A stretch of 64,000 bases of DNA from Asparagus officinalis (Eukaryota > Streptophyta > Magnoliopsida > Asparagales > Asparagaceae), in assembly GCF_001876935.1 (NCBI RefSeq), contig NC_033803.1:58019420-58083419 (forward strand). Direction: 5' to 3'. Position numbers and translations under genes: made by a program. Position 1 is the stretch's first letter. Every line of letters begins with the position of its first letter. This document shows, piece after piece, positions 23,185 through 35,527 of this stretch. The notes beneath the pieces were generated by a model, which was not told the DNA's origin, searched no databases, and worked only from the letters and a program-made list of their open reading frames with translations.

Positions 23185-24130
23185 TTTGGTACAGTATTAA
23201 GTGTACTGTTCAATTTACTGTTTGATGAACAGTGATTCTTTGTTTCTCCCTTTTGTATAAAGGAATAGATGTTATATCACGAAAATCACCTCTTTTCTTC
23301 TGTTTTACAAACCCTAGCAGCCCCCCCTCTTCTCTCCCAAACCCTAGATCCGTTCTTGGAGGATTTTGGAGGAGTCGACGCGAGATCCATCGGTGTTCAG
23401 CGAAGGAGGATCATTCTCACTTGTTTTTGGGAGTTCATCTACACCCAAGGCGAGTAATTTCTCACCCAACCCCCACCCCTTTTGTTTTCATGTCAAGAAC
23501 TGAGTTTTTATTGGTTTTTATGGAGCCAAATTCGTATTTTAAAATAGCTAATAGAGTATTGTGGCATAGAATATGGATTTGGGATTTTATCTGTTTTAAA
23601 AACTCACCAACGTTTTCTGTTAACAGATCTAGATCTGAAAATACCTAGGAAAGGAGTAAAAACCCTGTTTTTATTATTAACGATGAGTAACTTTATTTCT
23701 TGATTATTAGATTTCAAATAACATTAGCTATGATATTTGCATATGTGAATATTCTTACATTTCCTAAATTCCTTAATTTCGTTCTGAAATTTTCGCATAC
23801 TGCCCCATTAAGGATCCAAAAGCGTAGGGTTATTTAATGCTTACTTTTAGCTAGGGCTAGGCTTAATTAGGCTAGGAGTTGGAGTTAATTAGGCTTCATC
23901 AGGCGTAATTATCATTGGATTTGGATTTTGATCATATATGTTCTTATTGTATATGCCAGGATCTTTGATGTACATATAGGAAGGTTATGGGTTTGCTTTT
24001 GCTCACATGTTTCAGGATGCAGTTTTTATATTTTCTCTGTTTTATACATTCATAGCTCTGCTTTTAACTTTTCTCGGCGCATTTATCATACTCCCTTTAA
24101 AAGCACGAGTTCGGAAAATCTTTTTTAGAC
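23185..24130 (+). repeat. Truncated Gypsy LTR (promoter and leader part)
   Basis: ACTGT/ACAGT-centred motifs at 23190-23235 precede a TATA box (GTATAAAGG) at 23256-23264. The leader with AACCCTAGATCC follows. The stretch from about 23330 to 23640 is clearly related to the leader of the Gypsy LTR at 58290-58640 (shared blocks: AGGGATCATC-like, GGCGAGTAA, CACCCCTTTT, TTATTA-rich, TGGCAT). No PBS or internal region follows, so it is a fragment or decayed solo LTR. Confidence 0.55.
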
Positions 24131-26950
24131 AAATATACCCCTTTATAGTTTGAACTACCTTATCTATAATCAAATTCTAATTTTCAATGGTCAATATTAC
24201 CCTTCACTATTTTGAATATTTTATTTATATCTTAATCTATCCTAATCATAATCATATCTTATCCTAATCCTATGTGAACCATGTTTAGCTTAACAATTTA
24301 AAAAAACTAATATTAATAAAATATATAAAACATAAAAATGATATTAGTTTGTTAAGATAAAGAAATTACAAGTAGATAACATATTATAATACATGAAGTA
24401 TTGCAAAAAAAACATAAAAAGTTTTAAAATTGCAGAAAAGACCCTGAAAAGTTCAAAATTATAAAACTCATCCAAATGTCTCAAAACTTAAAATAAAAAA
24501 CATGAAATTAAAAAATTAACATCAGTTTGCAAAGAATTTAAAATTTACAGTTAACACCTCAATGTCTCAAAAATTATAGAAACACCCTCAAAAGTTTAAA
24601 TTACAGACAAGCACATTAAAATTCTAAAATTTTAAAACTTACAAACAACACAGATGAATTCAAGAGATTACCATGATACACCTAAAATTTTTGACATTTA
24701 AATTTAAATTTTTTAATTAACACCCTCAATATCTCAAAAATTATAGAAACACATTCAAAAGTTCAAATTATAAAAAGCCACTCTAAAATTCTAAAATTTG
24801 TAAATAAAATAAGATGAATTCAAGATATTACCCTTAGGCACCTAAAAAATTAAAATTTACCAAAATTAACCTCAAATTTTTTAAAAAACTCCTTCAAATT
24901 TTAAAAATCGTAAAAAAAACTCTAAATTTTCAAAAAATTTAACTAGCACACATCAAATTCGTCGATTGGTAGACCGCTAAAATTTAATATTTTTCAAAAT
25001 TAATCTATAGTTTTAATAACTACAAAAGACACCCTCAAAATTTTAGAGTTACAAGAAATATACTAATATTTAAAAAATTACCAGCAACACATGAAACATA
25101 GAATTTACAACTACCAAACTTAAAAGTAAATTTTTTTAAAAACTCTTTCAAAATTTTAAAAATTATAAATCACACCCTCAAAGTTCAAAACCATAAAAAT
25201 GGTCTAAAATTTTAAAACTTGGCAAATAAAAGTGTAATTGTTTGGTATTTTTCATATATATATATATATAAATTTCTAATTTAGGGATTTACTATCCATT
25301 TTCAGCATCTAAGAATAGTCTAAGTTGATACTGGTAAACAAAAACAATAAGAATTGATTAAAAACATCCGGTTAATGGATAAAATTTTTAAAAATATTAT
25401 AGATTAAAAATTATCGGCACTATATAAATTAAAGTAATTTCATATAATTTTAGTAATAAGTTGGGGTAGCCAAAATACATTCGTAACATTAATTGATAGA
25501 TGTTTAAATCCATAGAAATGATAAAACACTATAATATTATACCTTAGCATTAATTGATTTTAATTTAGAAACTTTAATCTTTGACGTTAATAATATTTAT
25601 AGGGTAAAAGAATACAAGGAATTACATATGGAGAAACTATTAGAATATTTAGAGATAACTTTAAAAGAATTGAGTTATTTCCATTGCAAATGGGAAAGTG
25701 ATGGAAATAAATCTAAAATTCAGAAAACGTCAATGAATCACTTGAATTGGCATTAACATAAGACATATCTATTAATGAAGCACTGAATGAGTTACATTAA
25801 AAAATAATTTAATAACTTTATCCTAATCAAAGAAAAAATCTCCATGGAAGACATAAGAAAAATTAGTAAGTATTCATAAATTCCATACTGTGTTCTTTAA
25901 ATTAAATATTAATATTATAATCTAAGAGAAATTGGTAATGAATAATACAGGTATTTAGTTTAGATATTTATGGAAAATGACAGGGATAGAGCAAAGGTAA
26001 TATTATTGAAATAACAGAAATTTTTATTGGATGCACATCAGAAGAATTCATTTTAGAGGAAAATAAAGAGATAGCTTCTAATTTATTTAAGTAATAAATT
26101 AGGAACACAAAGAATTTTATATATATAAAATTAATATTTATTCTCATTGAAATAGAAAAAAAATCAAAGTCTATATTTTGAGCAGTTTGTGTTGAACATC
26201 ATAAGTACATTTGACTTCTTTGTAAAGTTAAATGAGATGATAAAAAATTAACGAGCCTAGGAAAGATAATAGCATAAAAAATACAAAATTAGCCTGATGT
26301 CACAATTGATGTAGATGATGAAGTCAATACTCTAGAATTGTCCGAGAAATGATAAATGATAAACCTAAAGAAGGATTGATCTTAACTCAATAAAAAATAA
26401 AATAGAAGAAATAAAAACAATATTTTATGAATATTTTATAGAATAGTTTAATTATTATGAGTGAAATTAGGAATCTTTAGAAGAGAGTTTCATAAATTTT
26501 TTTTAGTACTTTTATATTCTTATGTGGATATTTTTATCATATAAAAGTATACTAGAGTTAGCATTAATCTTTAATTTATATTTTTTTATGAAGTCTATCA
26601 ATGATTATGAATAAACTTCATATTCTCTTTTGCATCGTTTTAACATACTTTAAATCAATCATTTTGCCATATTAGTTTTAAATATTCACCTTTCTTGTAT
26701 AACACTATTTTAATATTTTTCACTTTGCAATGCTATACTTTCTCAAATAAAGCTTAGTTTCATATCGGTCAAAAATAATATGAAAATTCAAATTATTTTT
26801 AAATTATATTTGTTTTTTGTCAATTCAAATATCAACATGAAAATTTAAATTGGGTGTATCCCATTTAAACAAACATAAAAAAATAATCGGGATGTAAGAG
26901 TTTAAAGAAAAAAATAAGCACAAACTGCCAAAAATACTTAATCATTGTAT
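24131..26950. repeat. AT-rich tract with degenerate tandem repeats
   Basis: From 24380 to about 25230 units of about 38 bp containing ACCCTCAAAAGTTCAAATTA-type text recur. A higher-order duplication of about 167 bp has starts near 24551 and 24718. The rest (25250-26950) is AT-rich with no gene. The unit is the reverse complement of that in 53900-54700 and 55850-56340. Confidence 0.55.
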
Positions 26951-26954
26951 TAAA

Positions 26955-26985
26955 TCACGTGCATTGCACGTGTGTAAAAACTAGT
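26955..26985 (+). other. Helitron 3' terminus: hairpin + CTAG/T
   Basis: Perfect hairpin CACGTGCA-TT-TGCACGTG, nine bases further CTAG, then the host T. This is the diagnostic rolling-circle terminator layout of plant Helitrons. Confidence 0.7.
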
Positions 26986-26999
26986 ATATATATATACTT

Positions 27000-28926
27000 G
27001 TGAGGAGAAATTTTTAAAATGGATTCTTTCACGACAATGATTATAATTTTCTACCATATTCTCAAAAAGAAAGATTGCTTCTAGGCCCCTGAGCTTAGAA
27101 ACCTGTGTGCCACTCACCCCCATAAAAAAAATCTCGTGTCTAACACCCCTGGATCCATCTTTTCTTTTCCTGACCCCCTCCACATGCCAACTGGCATCAC
27201 TAAATATATATCGTATTTTACAAAACCCCAAAACTTCCCACTGTTATTTTCTGGGTGATTACATCAAAACCACCTAAAGTTTTAGCCAAATTGATGATTA
27301 CCACCTAAATTTTTTTGACAAAAATCACCTATAATTGCTTACATGTTTTTAATGTCTCATCAATCTTTATTTTTAGCCAAAAAACTGTGTGACCTGACCA
27401 AAATACCCTCAACCCCTCACGTGTAAAACAAGTGCCCCTCCCCCCTTAACTCACCCCGTTAACTGTGATTAACGTTTGGTCCCCACTCCAAAACCCCACT
27501 CTGCACTAAATGCTCGCAAAAAAAAAACCCGCCATTCACTGTTCTAGCGCGCTCTCTCCCCCATCTCATAGCTATCATCTTCAAGCAAAAAACCAAAATT
27601 TCTCTCAATTTAGGTGTGGGATCTGATTGTCGTGCTTGTACAGAGATTGGGCACCGACTCCATCGTCTGGAAAAGGGTTAGGGTTTGGACTGTCAAGTGT
27701 GTTGGTTTGAGTCTTCAATTGAAGGTAATGTGACAATGTAACTTTAAATTTTGCAATTGCATGTGGTTTGTTTGGGGTGAGAACTTGAATTAGGTTTTAG
27801 TAGATTGTAGTTGTGTAATTAGGTTTTTACCCATGCATGTTTAGGGTTAGGGTTGATTAGGGCTTTACTTGATACGAGTCGTCGTGCGAGCACATTTGAT
27901 CGCGGAATTATCAAAGGTTGGTTGAGAAGAGGATGACAGAAATACAAGAACAATTAAGTATGTGACGAAGGAAAATACCCTCTCTAGATTATGAGTATGA
28001 AAAAATTACAATCCCTCTCTTACAATCTCACTAGAATCGAGAACAAGCTCTCAATTCTCTCTAAATCCTAATCTCTCTTGATTAGAATCTCACTTTGATT
28101 ACATCTTATTACATCTAAACCCTAATCCTTTTGATTAGGATCTCTCTTAGACCTAAAACTCTTTAGGACTACATCTGGTCTCTCCTTCTTTTTTAGAAAC
28201 CCTAAACAATCCCTATTTATAGGGTTTACAACGTGGTGGCAATCTGGTAAATAATCAAAACCAAACCCAGCTAGGATTCCCCCCAAACAGAAACTAAATC
28301 GGTCTGGGAAACCCTCGATCAGTCGACTCATGATCGACTCATGCTCACCAGTCGACTCATGGTCGACTCAAAACGTGCACAAATTGTGTTGGCCTGCATG
28401 AGTCAACTCATGATTTCATGAGTCGACTCAGCAAAAACATTTTGTTATCTGGAGGCGATTTCTTGAGTCGACTCATCAACCCGACAGTCGACTCATCAAC
28501 CGTCAGTCGACTCATCAACCCGTCAATTGACTCATCAGGCTGAGAACTGAAATCTTTGATTCTTCGTTCTTCTGACTCGCTTCAAGCTCCATCCTGTGAT
28601 CCGCCGTGTCACTTCACACCACTATTCTCAAGATATCATGAGAATCACCTATCCTCAAGCTCTCATGAGGATCACTAAGCTCCCGAAGCAGAGAAGAAGA
28701 TACACACGTATCATTTGACAAATGAACAAATAATGAGTTAAATTAGACAATTTGGTTCCTTATATAATTGTGTAAAATAAAAATACTTGTTTAAAGTTCT
28801 AGTTATATGTTGAGTAATTATTGGCAAATTGGTCATTTTGTTGATATACAACATGTAAAAATTTTGATTGTTATGATTAACTTAATTGCACATTGGTCAT
28901 TGGCAAATTTCTCTTTTAATTTCAGG
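27000..28926 (+). other. Upstream region of the MULE, containing a solo LTR
   Basis: At 27255-27340 two motifs of the kind GATTACCACCTAAA/ACATCAAAACCACC recur, which may be MULE terminal repeat remains. A leader with GGTTAGGGTTTGG near 27680 and a donor (GAAG/GTAATG) at 27723 could be the transposase 5'UTR. The opposite terminal inverted repeat is not visible because the right side is cut by other insertions. Confidence 0.35.
27870..28713 (-). mobile_element. Solo LTR of the 11324-13499 element family
   Basis: Starts TGATACGAGTCGTCGTGCG and ends ACACACGTATCA, as in the complete element. It carries a minus-strand TATA (TATAAATA, 28212-28221) and a palindrome cluster (about eight GTCGACTCAT-type units, 28316-28535). 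Flanks TTACT and TTGAC do not form a clean target duplication. It is a single LTR with no PBS, so likely produced by recombination. Confidence 0.85.
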
Positions 28927-31900
28927 ATGTATGAATTTATAGCGTTAGAGTATCATCATTGGGGGAAATTTGAAAAGAATATGGGATCATTGAAGTATGT
29001 AGGTGGTAAAATTTTTACTCAACATAATCACATTATTGATGAAATGCCAGAGTTGGAACTAAAAGCTGTCCTAATAGATCAATTGAACTATAGTTTGAGT
29101 AGTATGGCAGAACTCTTCTATAAGATCCCTAGAAAAAAATTTAGCACAAGGAATTAGAAAAATTACTAGTGATAGAGATATCAATGAGATGGTTGCTTCT
29201 CTTGGAAGAGACAAGAGGATTGATGTATACGTTGTGCATGATGTCGAAGAGTATACGGGTGAAGTTGATGTTGATCTTAGAGAGGTAAGCCCAAGCAATG
29301 CAAATGTAGATGATACTACTTAAGCCACTAATGAAGCTGAACATGATGAGAATGAGGTATGCTCTCCAATAGAATATTGTATTTGTCCTTACGTACTCTC
29401 ATAAATACTGAGACTTATTCTCCTATATACTAAGACTTATTCTCCTATATACTGATGGTGGTTGTATTTTTATGTAAAGGTTGTGAATGAAGAGAATGAA
29501 GAAGATAATGAAGACAATGAGGAAACTGAGGAAGCTCAAGATGAAGATAATGAGGTATACTATTCTATATTTGTATATTTTGACACATAAATGTTGTTGT
29601 TGAAGTTGATTATACTCCATGTGTTGATATTAGGTAATATATGTATAAACTACAATGTTATTAGGTGTTAACTGTAAAACATTTGATAAATTCAGGTGGC
29701 ATCTGTATAACTTAACTTGATTGTAGGTGGTATATATATTAAATAACTTGATTATAGGTGTTAAACATATAACATAGTTTTAGTAGAGGAGTTATCTGTA
29801 TAAATTTATTAAATTAATGTGGTATCTAAAAGTTATAATTTTTTGTGTAGGGTATTGATGAAGACAGCGAGGCTAGTGATGATGATGAAGGCAAAGGGGC
29901 TAGTGATGGTGATGGTGATGAACATGATGATGAGGGTGCTGATGAAGGATCAGGTGATGGAAATGAGGCCACTAAGGAAGCTAAAACTGATGGCAGAGAG
30001 AGGCTTGTAGATGTAAATATGGATGATGAGGATCCTGAGTTTGAACTTAGTGATGGTGACTATAATGATGTTGATGATGAGGATGTTGAGTTAGAGGAAG
30101 AAGTAGAGGCTACATCGCAATCAACAACTAAGCTGAACATGAATGAGATGTTTGATGATAAACCTTAGGTGGATGAACAATCAGATGGTGGGACTAAAGA
30201 GTTACTGAGTTTACAAGGCTCTGATGATAAAGAAGTCCAACATCCAGAATTCAATGAGGATAAAGATTTTAACAAGCCTGTTGACTTGGTTTTGGGTTTG
30301 AAATTTTCAACCATTGAGGTCTTAAGAAGAGCTCTTTTAAGTTGCATGCAATACAAAAGGGTATGATTTTTACTACTTGCACAATGATAGCAAGAGGATC
30401 TCTATTTATCACAAGTATCAATGTAAGTGTGAAGGCCTATTCAAGCATGGTAGGAGGCTGAAATGTCCCAACAATTGCCAAGATGTTTGCAAGTTCAAAG
30501 CTTATGCTGTGAGAATGAATAATGAAGCCACATTTCAAATCAGATCTATGAGGCTCAAGCATGGAAATTGTGGTGGTTTCAGATATAAAAACTCTAAAGT
30601 CTCATCTAAGTGGTTAGCTACAAGATATCTAACATAGTAGAAAGATGATCCTAATTGGAAGATGTCTATGTTCATTTTCGAGGTTAACATTGGTGATCCT
30701 ATAGCATATAGAGCAAGACAGCTTGCCTTTGTGAAGATTTATGGTGTTGCAAGTGTTCAATACAAGAGAGTATGGGACTACATAGCTAAAATTGTGAGGA
30801 CAAATCCAGGGAGCTCAGCTTTGGTTAGAATACATGATATCAATTGGAACCTAGCACCACTTTTCCAGAGACTATATGTATGTTTGGTTGCATGCAAAGA
30901 AATGTTCAAGAAAGGTTGCAGGCCACTTGGCCTTGATGAGTACCACTTGAAAGGTGCTTATACAAGGCAAATCTTGAGTGCTATAGGAAAGGATGGCAAT
31001 GACAAGATCTACCCTATTGCCTATACAGTTGTTGAAGTGGAGAATAAAGAAACTTAGTATTGGTTTATTAATCAACTAATTATTGATTCGGGTCGAGTGG
31101 AACAACAGGGATGGGCTTTCATGTCAGATAGACAGAAGGTAATATTTCTAATACTCTAGCTTGTATAATTGATTACATGCATTGGATAGAAAACTACTAT
31201 TAAGGTGGTAAATATGTAATCTGGAAAAAGTTAATGTGTTTTCTGCATAAACTGTAAAAAGTTAAGGTGTTATATACATAAACTAAAAAAAGTTAAGGTG
31301 TTATCTATACATGTTATGAGAAGTTAAGGTGTTAATAATAGAAACTGTATATTGTATTTGTAACTTTATGTGTGACATATTTGCGTATTCTTCCAATGTT
31401 ATACTAACACATTCAAACTCTTATTGTTTGTTTAGGGGTTAATTGAAGCTTTAAGGACAATAGTACCTACTGCTGAAATTAGATTTTGATGTAGGCATAT
31501 ATATGCCAACTTCAAACAAAAATATGCTGGGAAGTCTTTCAAAGATGTTATGTGGAGAGCTTGTAGGGCTTCTACAAAGATTGATTTTGATGAGGCAATA
31601 AAAATTATCGAGTACATGGATGAGGGTGCTTATAGCTATCTTATAGCTGAAGATCCTTCACATTGGAGCTTGCATGCAATCAAGGAAAGCACCAAGCTAG
31701 ATTGTTTGTTGAACAATATGTGTGAGTCATTCAACAAAATGATTCTTCAAGCAAGGGACAGGGCTATTCTTACATGTATGCAGTTCATTAGGAGGATGCT
31801 TGTCACGCCCTGGGACCCACGGGCCCATTAGCGTGTGCAAGCCGTGGGACCTATGGAGAGCAACTCAATATTGGCTAACATCTACTTGTCAAAATGCTAA

Positions 31901-31980
31901 CACTTAGTTGTTCTTGGTCATTGGGTTTTTCTCTATTTAAACCAATAACATTTTTTTATGCTAGTCCATGTGGGACTAAA

Positions 31981-33740
31981 GGGGGTTATTGGTTGGGATA
32001 TTTTGGAGGATAATGTGATAATTTTGAGGATTCTATTTCATAGTGTTATTTATTAGGACAATGGAACAAGGATAATACCTTTTTGTGTTATTGGTTTTTT
32101 GGAACACTAGTGAGACAATTACACCACTTGGGATAAAATTACCCCACTCATAAATAAATTTTTTATCCCAATAGTAAAAATTTACCTCATCCTCCATATT
32201 GGAACAATGTTGTTCCTCTTTGAAGGCAATTGGGATAATTTTAAAATATTTTTGTATTACTTAACTAATGCATGCAATTATATTATAAATATACACATGA
32301 TATATAAAATATAACATATATTAATATTTTAATGACATAATTTAATAACATATATTAATAATATTATATACTAGTAATTGTAGTATAACATATTTATTAT
32401 AATATTATATAATATTATAATAACATATATTAATTATATAATAACATATATTAATATTTTAATAATATATATAATATTTTAATAACATATATTAATAATA
32501 TTATGTAATATATTATTATATAATATTAATTAGTAATCATAGTATAACATATTTATTATAATATTATATAATATTTTAATAACATATATTATTATATAAT
32601 ATATTATATTAATTGTAGCAATTATATTATAGTGTATTATATTAAACCAATATAATAATATAGTATACTATAATATAACATATTAAAATTAATGAATATG
32701 TTAGTATATTACATTTAATTATAATAATAATATAATATAAATCATGTTATGTGATTATATTATATTATATTAAATTAATATAATAAATTTATTATTGTAC
32801 TATAATATAATACATTTTAGATATTTTTTATATATCATAGTAATTATCATATAATATTATACTATATTTTAATTACAATATAGTATTTTAAATAATATTA
32901 TATTGAATAAAAAATATTATAATATTTGATGTGGTAAATTATAACCTATGACTATATTCTGATATATTAAATTAAATATATTGTTAGCATATTATATCAG
33001 TTATTATATATAACATACTATTATAATATAATATAATAGTTGCCAATATTAATAAATATTATGATATAATATAATTAAAAAATATTACATTGAATAAAGT
33101 AAAATATTATAATATTTTATAAAGTACATTATATCCTATGATACTATATTATAATATATTAAATTAAATAATATATTATTAAAGTATTATATTATATATA
33201 TTATTCATATATTATATCAATTATTATATAATGAAGCATACTAATATAATGTAAATTAGTAATTATTATATAACATATTATATTTTTGTATAAATAAAAT
33301 AATATATTATATTAAATATTATATTATTAAAATATTATATTAAATATATTGATATGATATTATATTAATTATTATATATAGTATAACATGCTAATATAAT
33401 ATAATAATTAATAATAGTAATTTGTAAGTATAGTACAATATATTATATTTTAATATAAAGTAAAATAATATTTATATTATAATAATATACTAAATAATAT
33501 ACTAAACCAATTAGATAAGTTAATTTAGAAGTAATTAATAGATAAAATTATATTTTAATAAGGTGTCAGATCATCAATTATCCCACATGAATTGTCAAAT
33601 CAAAGGCTCAAATTATCTCATTATCCCACTTTATCCCACTTTATCCTACTTTACCCCCTCAAAATATCCCAAAGGGATAAAATTGTTCCATTGGAACAAT
33701 TTTTCTACTTGGCTCTAATTTGTCCTAACCAATAATCCCC
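31981..33740. mobile_element. Nested TIR element with an extremely AT-rich core
   Basis: Ends are inverted: GGGGGTTATTGGTTGGGA on the left, and the reverse complement of the right end is GGGGATTATTGGTTAGGA. Subterminal GGGATATTTTGG / CCAAAATATCCC-like pairs continue the inverted repeat. It splits the 3' LTR of the TRIM. The target duplication is unclear (TA or TAA). No transposase ORF, so it is a non-autonomous element. Confidence 0.7.
32270..33560. repeat. About 1.3 kb of almost pure A/T
   Basis: Built of shuffled TAATATTATAT, AACATATATTAA and ATAATATATTA words with hardly any G or C. Forms the core of the nested TIR element. Confidence 0.9.
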
Positions 33741-33756
33741 TAGTGAGTGTGTCACA

Positions 33757-33960
33757 ATCACACCACCTTACAAAGGCGACGTCATCGTCATCGCGACATG
33801 ACAATTGACACATCTCAGTATCACTTTCTAGGCGATGTGGATTTTAGAGGTGGCTCTTACGGGTTCTAGAGGTGGCTCACACCACATCATACGGTGTAGC
33901 ACTTAGGCCCGTATAGCACTTAGCTCCGCACTTCAGGTTGGCAATTTCTCTGATACCATT
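33757..33960 (-). other. Internal region and PBS of the TRIM
   Basis: About 200 bp with TGGTATCAGAG on the minus strand at 33958-33948 as tRNA-Met primer site. Non-coding. Confidence 0.75.
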
Positions 33961-35156
33961 TATCATACCCCGAGCCCACTGACCCGTTGGCGCGTGCAAG
34001 CTACGGGACCCACCGAGAGCAACTCGATGTTGGCTAACATCTATTTACCAAAATGCTAGCACTTAGTTGTTCATAGGCCTTGGGCTTTTCTCTATTTAAA
34101 CCACTAACATTTCTTCATACTAGTCCATGTAGGTCTAAAGTGAGGGTGTCACAATGCTTATGAAGAGGCTCATTCTAAACAAGAGAGCATTGCCAAGTTG
34201 GAGGGGCTTCTAGTGCCAAAGGCATTTGCTAAACTGGAGTTTCTCAAGCATGAGGTTAGACATTATAAGACTGACTTTGCAGGAAATGGTAAATTTAAAG
34301 TGAAATATAAAGAAGATGATACTTACATAGTGGATTTGGGGACAAAAAGATGTGGATGCAATAAATGACAACTCAGTAGCTTACCTAGCATACATGGGGT
34401 TGCAGCTCTGGTTAAAATTGCAATGCTTGTTAAAGAATTTGTGCATGAGGTATATGCAAAGGAGACCAATATTCTAGCTTATGCCATGAATATCTCACCT
34501 CTCCCTAGCATGAAGCAATGACCTAAGACAAGATATCCTGAACCAAACCCTCCTCAAACAAGAATTATGCCAGGTAGGCCAAAGAAAAGAAGAAGAAGAA
34601 GAGAGAATGAAGAGCAAGCTGCATCCACCCAAAAAGTGAAAAGGAAAAAATTACAAAGTAGATGTAGGAATTGTGAACAACAGAGACACAACAAGAAGAC
34701 TTCCAAAATTCCAACCCAAGCTAAAGTTCCAGCTAAGTAAGGGAGTAGGCCAAAAAAGTTATCTCAAGGGGTATGTCTCTAATATTTGTGTATTTTCAAC
34801 CAATTTTTTAGAAAACTAGTATTAAGGTAATATTTCTAATACTCTAAATTAAGGTGTTATATGCATAATCTAGAAAAAGTTAAGGTCTTATTTGTCATGT
34901 TATGAAAAGTTAATGTGTTATGTACATGAACTACAAAAAGCTAAGGTGTTAGATGCATAACCTGGAAAAAAAATTTAAGGTGTTATCTGTCATGTTATAA
35001 AAAGTTAATGTGTTATCTATAAATGTTATGGTGTTATCTGTACATGTTATGAGAAGTTAATATGTTATCTCTAATATTTGTGTATTATCAACCAAATTTT
35101 ATTGAAAACTATAAGTTGACAATAATAAGTATCTCACATGTATTTCATGATATGGG

Positions 35157-35413
35157 GTACTAGCCAAGAGAGGCCACAACAATCCAACACAGGAGCTTCT
35201 CATGAAAGTGGTCAGGTGAGTAATATTGTCATGTGTGTTTATAGGCCTCATTCTCACATGATACCTCACATGTATTTCATTTTGGGGCATACTCTCCAAA
35301 AAATTTTCAAAACTTGAATTTAACAACAATAAGTATCTATCTTTATTGTATAGGGTACTAGCCATGAGAAGCGACAACCATCCAATATTGGAGCTGCTGA
35401 AGAAAGTGGTTAG
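35157..35413 (+). repeat. Duplicated 3' exon of the MULE gene
   Basis: Two exon-like blocks, 35157-35217 (GTSQERPQQSNTGASHESGQ) and about 35353-35413 (GTSHEKRQPSNIGAAEESG then stop), both end at a donor AG/GT and share the upstream intron text. The second has TAG where the first has CAG. Confidence 0.6.
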
Positions 35414-35527
35414 GTAAATAAGTCCAATCAAGTACCTAATAAGCAAATATCTTGATGATACCTTACATTTTTATTTTTTGTCTTAATTACAGATACCCTC
35501 TGTGACAACCACTAATCTCTCACAACA

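Larger units (their letters stand above)
17275..26984 (+). mobile_element. Candidate decayed Helitron
   Basis: The 3' end is a textbook Helitron terminus: an 8-bp-stem hairpin (CACGTGCA/TGCACGTG) at 26955-26972, a short spacer, CTAG at 26981-26984 and a T after it. A fitting 5' end is A/TC at 17274-17276, followed by a TATATATATACTAGTATGTA-like AT tract as in many plant Helitrons, but this is weaker. Content fits: two broken RPA1 C-terminal zinc-ribbon fragments (plant Helitrons often carry RPA genes) and host-like GC-rich leader pieces. No Rep or helicase motif was recognised, so the copy is non-autonomous or heavily decayed. The span may include several elements. Confidence 0.35.
31801..34153 (-). 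mobile_element. TRIM-type miniature LTR element in the MULE exon
   Basis: It starts TGTCACGCCC and ends GTGTCACA, with 5-bp target duplication ATGCT at 31796-31800 and 34154-34158. Removing it joins the transposase reading FIRRML to MKRL. Terminal repeats are about 190 bp: 33961-34153, and 31801-31980 plus 33743-33756 (split by a nested element). A PBS, TGGTATCAGAG, reads on the minus strand at 33958-33948, two bases from the repeat. The internal region (33757-33947) has no ORF. Confidence 0.85.
28927..35527 (+). pseudogene. MuDR-type (MULE) transposase gene, degenerate, with insertions
   Basis: Exons in order: 28927-29286 (N-terminal PB1-like region, with GSLKYVGGKIF), 29480-29551 and 29851-30360 (Asp/Glu-rich linker), 30340-30637 (MuDR DNA-binding region ending KNSKVSSKWLATRYL), 30660-31137, 31436-31800 and 34159-34769 (catalytic core, SWIM finger, basic tail), then short Ser/Gln exons to 35527. 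The DDE triad is present: GLDEYHLKG, SDRQK (split by an intron from GL), and NNMCESFNK. The SWIM finger reads CGC...SIHG: the Cys before Ile-His is Ser, and the zinc knuckle CRNCEQQRHNKKTS lacks its last Cys. Frameshifts occur near 29140 and 30340. Several stops are at family-conserved Trp or Gln positions. A TRIM sits in the catalytic exon and an LTR cuts the 3' end, so it is non-functional. Confidence 0.85.
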
